Source of the DNA: RGIG9115 sp045649825
GTDB taxonomy: Bacteria; Bacillota; Clostridia; UBA1381
Assembly: GCA_045649825.1 (NCBI GenBank)
Contig: JAZRQO010000027.1
Location: 1 to 64,000 of the forward strand
Length of the DNA stretch: 64,000 nt
Direction: 5' to 3'
Below the pieces are notes generated by a model. It saw nothing but the letters and a program-made list of their open reading frames with translations. It ran no database searches and was not told where the DNA came from. Positions within the stretch are counted from its first letter, which is position 1, and each line of letters opens with the position of its first letter. Positions 59,073-64,000 of the stretch are shown here, in pieces. Both the position numbers and the translations under genes were made by a program.

Positions 59073-59421
59073 TGGTGGAGCTGAGGAGAATCGAACTCCT
59101 GTCCGAAAATAAATCCATACAAAATTCTACGGGTGTAGGCTATGATTTTAATTCCCTGAGCTTTGGCTTACATAGCCATAATTCAAAGCCCGGTAGCCTC
59201 TTGTGCATGACATCGGCTGAGGCAATCCGACATTCACGTTCACCACTGGTATTCGCCTTATTCTATGCCGTGGTACTCACAGATAAGACGGCTGCACTTA
59301 GGCAGCGTATGCTAAATTTTCGTTAGCGTTTATATTTAAAGTCAGGACGTTTAAAGTGGGCTCCCAATCACTACCCGCCTTTCATACTTCACTATCCCCG
59401 TCGAAGCCATTGCAGCCCCAT
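59073..59421 (-). ncRNA. ssrA: tmRNA (ssrA)
   Basis: Rescues stalled ribosomes by trans-translation with SmpB. The 349-nt minus-strand RNA starts GGGGCTGCAATGGCTTCGAC and ends in the tRNA-Ala-like GTTCGATTCTCCTCAGCTCC plus ACCA. The tag ORF (59327-59298) encodes ANENLAYAA and stops with TAA. It is encoded 20 nt downstream of smpB. Confidence 0.97.
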
Positions 59422-59441
59422 ATATAAGGATAATAGCATAA

Positions 59442-59915
59442 TCAACTGTTATTCTTTTCTTTCATGGCACGGTCCATATTACGTTTCGCATCGCGCTTAG
59501 CAATATCGTCACGTTTATCGTAGAGCTTTTTACCTTTACAAAGAGCAAGGTCTACTTTAACGTATGAGCCTTTAAGATATACCGAAAGAGGTATAAGCGA
59601 AAATCCTGTTTGCTTAATCTGTCCGATAAGCTTTCTTATCTGGGCTTTATGAAGAAGAAGCTTCTTTTCACGAAGGGGGTCTCTGTTAAATATATTACCT
59701 TGTTCGTAAGGGCTTATATTCATACCCAGGAGATAAACCTCGCCGTTTTTGATTGATCCGTAGGAATCGGATATATTAACCTTTCCCTGACGTACAGATT
59801 TTACCTCTGTTCCGAAAAGCTCAATTCCTGCCTCGAAATTTTCCATAATGAAATACTCGTGGCGCGCCTTCTTATTCTGAGCAATAACCTTTATACTGTC
59901 TTTTTTATCTGCCAC
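59442..59915 (-). CDS. smpB: SsrA-binding protein
   Basis: Binds tmRNA and mimics the codon-anticodon interaction on stalled ribosomes. The 157-residue protein has ARHEYFIMENFEAGIELFGT, EVKSVRQGKVNISDSY, and the C-terminal basic tail with KGKKLYDKRDDIAKRDAKR needed for decoding-centre insertion. It is followed directly by ssrA, probably co-transcribed and processed. Confidence 0.98.
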   Translation of the reverse strand: MADKKDSIKVIAQNKKARHEYFIMENFEAGIELFGTEVKSVRQGKVNISDSYGSIKNGEVYLLGMNISPYEQGNIFNRDPLREKKLLLHKAQIRKLIGQIKQTGFSLIPLSVYLKGSYVKVDLALCKGKKLYDKRDDIAKRDAKRNMDRAMKEKNNS

Positions 59916-59943
59916 GTGTATTCCCCTCCCCCGGCAATTTATT

Positions 59944-59968
59944 CAGCAGGGCAAACAATGCCCTGCTG
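59944..59968 (-). terminator. Hairpin between rnj and smpB
   Basis: A perfect 9-bp stem (CAGCAGGGC/GCCCTGCTG) without a U tract; may be an mRNA-stabilising or processing element rather than a terminator. Confidence 0.45.
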
Positions 59969-60041
59969 ATATATACTAACATAACTTTATTTATTTTGCA
60001 ACCGTAAATTTTAAAATTCACAAATTATTAATCATTACAGA

Positions 60042-61709
60042 TTAAATTTCTTCTATAATCGGCAAAATCATAGGATTTCTCTTAGTTTTACCGAAAATAT
60101 AACGTGCAACATCGTTACGTAGTGAATTTTTAAGAGTTGACCAATCTGATGAGCGTTTTGAAAGGCAGATTTCCACGCTTTCCTGTGCTACATCACGGAT
60201 ATCCTCTATAAGCTCCTCCGCCTCGCGTACATAAACAAAACCACGGCTTATAACATCGGGCTTAGACACAAGTTTATGGTCCTCTCCCGAAATAGTAACA
60301 ACAACGATAATCAAACCGTCCTGCGCAAGATGCTTTCTGTCCCTGAGGACGATATTACCCACGTCGCCAACTCCAAGACCGTCTACAAGAATCTTGCCAT
60401 TTTGAACTGTTCCGTTTACCTTAGCACTATTTTCATCAATTTCAAGCACGCTTCCGTTACTCAAAATAAATGCATTTTTTGAAGGCACTCCAACCTTTTC
60501 GGCAAGTTCCGCATGAAGCATAAGGTGCCTGCATTCGCCGTGTACGGGTATAAAATACTTAGGCTTGGCAAGAGCAAGTATAAGCTTAAGTTCTTCCTGG
60601 CAGGCATGCCCGGAAACGTGAACCTCAGCCAAAGATTTGTAAATAACCGAAGCACCGATTTTGAAAAGCTCATTTACAACATTTGAAACCGCTTTTTCAT
60701 TACCCGGAATAGGGGTTGCAGAAATTATAATTAAATCATCCTTAGTAACTTCAACCTTACGATGGTCGGAGTATGCCATACGGCTAAGGGCACTCATCGG
60801 CTCACCCTGGCTTCCCGTCGTGATAATAACAACCTGATCAGGTCTGTATTTATTAATATTATCAATATTTATAAGAACACCCTCAGGCACTTTCATATAT
60901 CCCATAAGAATAGAAAGCTCTACAATATTTTCCATACTTCTGCCAGAAACGGCAACCTTACGCTTATTCTTTGCAGCAGCATCTATTATTTGCTGAACCC
61001 GGTGAACATTGGATGCAAATGTAGCAACAATGATACGCTTATTGCAATTCTGAAAAATCTTTTCGAACTGCTCACCAACAGAACGCTCACTCATTGCAAA
61101 GCCTGAACGTTCAACATTTGTACTGTCAGACAAAAGTGCAAGCACGCCTTCATTGCCAAGCTCACCTATTCTTGCTAAGTCAATCATTTCGCCAACTATG
61201 GGAGTGGTATCAATTTTAAAGTCACCCATATGGAGAACCGTACCGAGAGGTGTTTTTATTGCAAGGGCACAAGAGTCTGCAATTGAGTGGTTTGTTCTTA
61301 CAAATTCAACCGAAAAATTCTTTCCGGCACTAACCGTGGTACCTGCTTTAACACGCACAAGCTTCACCTTTGTGAGCATATTATGTTCCTTAAGCTTATG
61401 CTCAATAAGTCCGAGTGTAAGTCTTGTTCCGTAAACGGGAACATTTATAGACTTCAAAAAGAAAGGTATTCCTCCGATATGGTCTTCATGACCGTGGGTA
61501 ATAAACACACCGAGAATTTTCTGTGCGTTTTTTTCAAGGTAGGAAATATCGTTAATAACAAGGTCGACACCGGGCATATCCTCATCAGGGAAAGACATAC
61601 CGCAGTCTACCACAATTATCTCATTTCCATACTCAATGGCAGTCAAATTTTTTCCGATCTCATTAAGACCGCCAATTGGTATTATTTTTAGTTTTGATTT
61701 TTTTGCCAA
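60042..61709 (-). CDS. Ribonuclease J
   Basis: A metallo-beta-lactamase/beta-CASP nuclease with 5'-exo and endonuclease activity, central to mRNA decay and rRNA maturation in Firmicutes. The 555-residue protein has the zinc motif ITHGHEDHIGGIPF, the beta-CASP region with GRSMENIVELS and TGSQGEPMSALSRMA, and VHVSGHACQEELK and PVHGECRHL. The start is TTG 61709, 8 nt after GGAGG, giving the usual family length; an ATG at 61748 lies upstream of the RBS. RnjA versus RnjB cannot be decided here. Confidence 0.95.
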   Translation of the reverse strand: MAKKSKLKIIPIGGLNEIGKNLTAIEYGNEIIVVDCGMSFPDEDMPGVDLVINDISYLEKNAQKILGVFITHGHEDHIGGIPFFLKSINVPVYGTRLTLGLIEHKLKEHNMLTKVKLVRVKAGTTVSAGKNFSVEFVRTNHSIADSCALAIKTPLGTVLHMGDFKIDTTPIVGEMIDLARIGELGNEGVLALLSDSTNVERSGFAMSERSVGEQFEKIFQNCNKRIIVATFASNVHRVQQIIDAAAKNKRKVAVSGRSMENIVELSILMGYMKVPEGVLINIDNINKYRPDQVVIITTGSQGEPMSALSRMAYSDHRKVEVTKDDLIIISATPIPGNEKAVSNVVNELFKIGASVIYKSLAEVHVSGHACQEELKLILALAKPKYFIPVHGECRHLMLHAELAEKVGVPSKNAFILSNGSVLEIDENSAKVNGTVQNGKILVDGLGVGDVGNIVLRDRKHLAQDGLIIVVVTISGEDHKLVSKPDVISRGFVYVREAEELIEDIRDVAQESVEICLSKRSSDWSTLKNSLRNDVARYIFGKTKRNPMILPIIEEI

Positions 61710-61785
61710 AATATAAACCTCCGTAATTTCTGAATATTTTCCGCTCAAATAAAATTTTTAAAAAACCGAACAAAACATTAATATT

Positions 61786-61814
61786 ATTATATCAAAACAA
61801 TACTTATATGTCAA
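61786..61814 (-). promoter_or_regulatory. Promoter of the RNase J gene
   Basis: Minus strand TTGACA (61814-61809), 17 bp, TATAAT (61791-61786). The untranslated leader is about 70 nt. Confidence 0.85.
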
Positions 61815-61854
61815 CCGACACGAAGAAAGTTAACAAAAATTATACAAATCCATA

Positions 61855-63126
61855 TTATTTGGAAAGATTGATTATGTTCTGCGCGGCAACCATTAGTCCA
61901 AGCTTTGCTGATTCATAAGTAAGACCGCCCTGAAGATAGCCGATATATGGCTCTCTCATAGGTCCATCAGCACTAAGCTCTATGCTTGAGCCTTGATTGA
62001 ATGCACCTGCCGCCATAACAACCTCATCCTGATAACCAGGCATTGCCCAGGGCTGAGGTACCACAAAAGAATCAACCGGTGCTCCCTTCTGAATCCCTGC
62101 ACAAAAAGCTACAAGATTTTCTGGAGTTCCCAATTTTATTGCCTCTATAATATCATGACGTTCTTCATTCCATGCAGGCTCTGTTTCAAAGCCAAGCTTT
62201 TCAAACACACAGGCTGCAAGAACTGCTGATTTTACTGCATTGGAAACAACGTGGGGTGCAAAAAACAAGCCCTGATATGCACTTTTGTTAAATTCCAGGC
62301 TCGCACCTGCCTCCTTACCTATTCCAACAGAAGTAAGGCGATATGCACACTTTTCTATAAGCTCTGCTTTTCCTGCTATATATCCTCCCGTGGGTGCTAT
62401 TCCGCCGCCGGGATTTTTAATAAGAGAACCGCAGATTATATCCGCGCCGTAGGATGTAGGTTCTGCTTCGTCTACAAATTCGCCGTAGCAATTATCAACC
62501 ATACAAATTGTTTCAGGGGATATACTTTTTATAAAACGTACTATTTCACCGATTTTTGCAGCACTGTATGTAGGTCGTGTACCATACCCCTTTGAACGCT
62601 GAATTGTAACAAGCTTTACAAATTCTTCTGACAGCACTGATTTAATTCCTTTAAAATCAGGCTCACCATCGTGAAGCAAGGATACCTCTTTATAGTTCAC
62701 ACCAAAGTCTGCAAGGGAGCCGTTACCTGCTTCACCAGCGATTCCGATTACTTCTTCGAGTGTATCGTAAGGTCTGCCTGTTACTGACACAAGCGTATCA
62801 CCGGGGCGGAGTATTCCGAATAGAACAGTAGAAAGAGTATGTGTTCCCGAAATCAACTGATGACGTACAAGTGCATCCTCGCACTCAAATATATCGGCAT
62901 AAACACGATCAAGTGTATCCCTGCCAAGGTCATCATATCCATAGCCGTATGTAGGCATAAAATGAGCTTCCGATACACGGTTATCGGCAAACGCTTTCAT
63001 AACCTTCCACTGATTATGCTCTGCAATTTTTTCTATTGTAGAAAAGGCAGGTCGTACCTGTTTTTCACATTCTTCAAAAAGCTCCTGTATTTCAGGGCTT
63101 ATTCCGAAATCTTTAGCTAAATTCAT
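61855..63126 (-). CDS. Methionine gamma-lyase-family PLP protein (YnbB-like)
   Basis: A 423-residue fold-type I PLP enzyme homologue: YGYDDLGRDTLDRVYADIF, LISGTHTLSTVLFGILRPGD, VTIQRSKGYGTRP, CMVDNCYGEFVDEAEP, and the presumed Schiff-base Lys in GSLIKNPGGGIAPTGGYIAG. This subgroup is often annotated as aluminium resistance protein or methionine gamma-lyase; its actual reaction is not established to my knowledge. GAGGATTTGAA lies ahead of the ATG. It lies 99 nt after recD2 with no clear terminator between. Confidence 0.88.
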   Translation of the reverse strand: MNLAKDFGISPEIQELFEECEKQVRPAFSTIEKIAEHNQWKVMKAFADNRVSEAHFMPTYGYGYDDLGRDTLDRVYADIFECEDALVRHQLISGTHTLSTVLFGILRPGDTLVSVTGRPYDTLEEVIGIAGEAGNGSLADFGVNYKEVSLLHDGEPDFKGIKSVLSEEFVKLVTIQRSKGYGTRPTYSAAKIGEIVRFIKSISPETICMVDNCYGEFVDEAEPTSYGADIICGSLIKNPGGGIAPTGGYIAGKAELIEKCAYRLTSVGIGKEAGASLEFNKSAYQGLFFAPHVVSNAVKSAVLAACVFEKLGFETEPAWNEERHDIIEAIKLGTPENLVAFCAGIQKGAPVDSFVVPQPWAMPGYQDEVVMAAGAFNQGSSIELSADGPMREPYIGYLQGGLTYESAKLGLMVAAQNIINLSK

Positions 63127-63225
63127 TTCAAATCCTCGTTTTCTGTAGCTTTAGTATTTTTGTTACACAAATATTCTTAACCAAATAGTTCAAAAATATC
63201 CGTAATCTTCATACAATTCTGAATT

Positions 63226-64000
63226 TTATAACAAATCAAAATCCTCGGTTGTTTTTGCAAGCTTTTCGCAAAGTCCCGTATAGCGGTCGTTTTCTGAGTT
63301 GTTTTTTGTCATATACTCCACAGCAGCTTCATCACCCACCAGAATAACCATTGTTTTTGCTCTTGTTACTGCAGTATAAAATAAATTTCTGCACATAAGC
63401 ATCTGAGGGAATTGCCACACAGGCATAACAACGTAGGGAAATTCACTTCCCTGACTTTTATGAACGGTTATGGCGTATGCAAGATCGAGTTCTTCAAGCT
63501 GATTAAAAGGATATTCACACCTTTTATCCTCATCAAAAATTACTACCATATATTTATCAATAACGGATATTTCGGAAATCCTGCCCATATCTCCGTTAAA
63601 TATTCCAACGCCGCTGTCACCTATCTCCCTTGTGTAGTACAGGTCGTAGTTATTTTTCGTTTGCATAACCCTGTCCCCCACTCGGAATACTGTTTTACCG
63701 TAGCTATACTCCGCTTTTGTGACGTTTGGGGGATTAAGAGCATTCTGGAGCTGTTTGTTAAGGTTAACAGAGCCGCATATACCCTTTTTTGAAGGCGAAA
63801 TCACCTGTATATCCGAAAAAGCATCCAAGCCATAGGTAGACGTAAGTCTTGACGTGCAAAGCTCGGTGATAGTAGCAAGCACAGAATCCGCATTTTTCCT
63901 TGGCAGAAAGAAAAAATCCTTGGTTTTGCATGAAAGTTCAGGGATTTCCCCCTTATTGATTGAATGAGCATTCATAACAATAAGGCTTTCTTCCGCCTGC
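63226..64000 (-). CDS. recD2: RecD2-type ATP-dependent DNA helicase, C-terminal part (partial)
   Basis: Only the last ~258 codons lie in the window; the frame continues through the right edge (QAEESLIVMNAHSINKGEIP). Helicase SF1 motifs are visible: FRVGDRVMQTKNNYD, GVGIFNGDMGRI, ELDLAYAITVHKSQGSEFP (motif V/VI region) and LFYTAVTRAKTMVILVGD. These match the C-terminal half of RecD2/TraA-type helicases. N-terminal features that separate RecD2 from RecD are outside. Confidence 0.88.
   Translation of the reverse strand, partial: QAEESLIVMNAHSINKGEIPELSCKTKDFFFLPRKNADSVLATITELCTSRLTSTYGLDAFSDIQVISPSKKGICGSVNLNKQLQNALNPPNVTKAEYSYGKTVFRVGDRVMQTKNNYDLYYTREIGDSGVGIFNGDMGRISEISVIDKYMVVIFDEDKRCEYPFNQLEELDLAYAITVHKSQGSEFPYVVMPVWQFPQMLMCRNLFYTAVTRAKTMVILVGDEAAVEYMTKNNSENDRYTGLCEKLAKTTEDFDLL

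Overview
The window is about 64 kb of AT-rich chromosome from an anaerobic low-GC Firmicute, most likely a gut or rumen type of Clostridia. The signs are strong AAAGGAG ribosome-binding sites, several TTG starts, a T-box leader, an RNase J, a HisZ-dependent short HisG, a four-subunit 2-oxoacid:ferredoxin oxidoreductase, a GGGtGRT/NifU-like pair, a desulfoferrodoxin-like domain and no respiratory genes. Most of it is dense housekeeping DNA. There is no intact prophage, CRISPR array or functional transposase; mobile traces occur only at 31.05-31.27 kb and 57.66-59.08 kb.

Layout. 0-0.6 kb: 5' end of a leftward 16S rRNA gene with its promoter. 0.6-6.1 kb: tadA, a 34-residue membrane micro-ORF coupled to a secreted stalk-domain protein, metK, mnmA and an ABC-F ATPase. 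6.1-7.0 kb: a divergent SLOG-fold gene and XRE regulator. 7.0-9.7 kb: ygiQ-folD, leftward. 9.9-18.2 kb: a complete ten-gene histidine operon (hisZGDCBHAF-hisIE-phosphatase). 18.3-21.4 kb: a transglutaminase-like protein and a WG-repeat/SLH protein. 21.4-28.4 kb: a leftward operon of ilvE, a P-loop ATPase, the four subunits of a VorB-type oxidoreductase, an XRE-cupin regulator and an acyl-CoA synthetase. 28.5-36.7 kb: dacA, eno, a palindrome-rich noncoding element, capA-like, an XRE-desulfoferrodoxin fusion, pepD and the GGGtGRT pair. 37-45.7 kb: trkA-trkH, then cls-rsmF-like-ftsK leftward, then mscL. 45.8-46.1 kb: tRNA-Pro(GGG) and tRNA-Arg(CCG). 46.2-48.6 kb: an unknown gene, DUF3842 and an ECF S-component/DUF1893 fusion. 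48.6-57.6 kb: a leftward T-box-controlled operon with the whole shikimate pathway plus the Phe and Tyr branch enzymes. 57.6-59.4 kb: IS3 debris, a small scar at the tmRNA 3' end, and ssrA. 59.4-64 kb: smpB, RNase J, a methionine-gamma-lyase-like protein and the 3' part of recD2.

Most notable observation. Upstream of ilvE on the minus strand there is a promoter, then an unannotated 39-codon ORF (28204-28323) whose codons 8-25 are 13/18 Ile/Leu/Val, then an intrinsic terminator (28136-28163) before ilvE. A segment covering leader codons 30-35 can pair with the 5' arm of that terminator (11 Watson-Crick pairs plus one G-U, one bulge). This is the geometry of ribosome-mediated attenuation. The controlled operon contains acyl-CoA synthetase, VorB-type oxidoreductase and transaminase, which could run as carboxylic acid to acyl-CoA to 2-oxo acid to branched-chain amino acid. 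A branched-chain leader would therefore argue that the operon is biosynthetic (reductive carboxylation of branched short-chain fatty acids) rather than catabolic.

All protein calls rest on motif recognition by eye; no database search was run.
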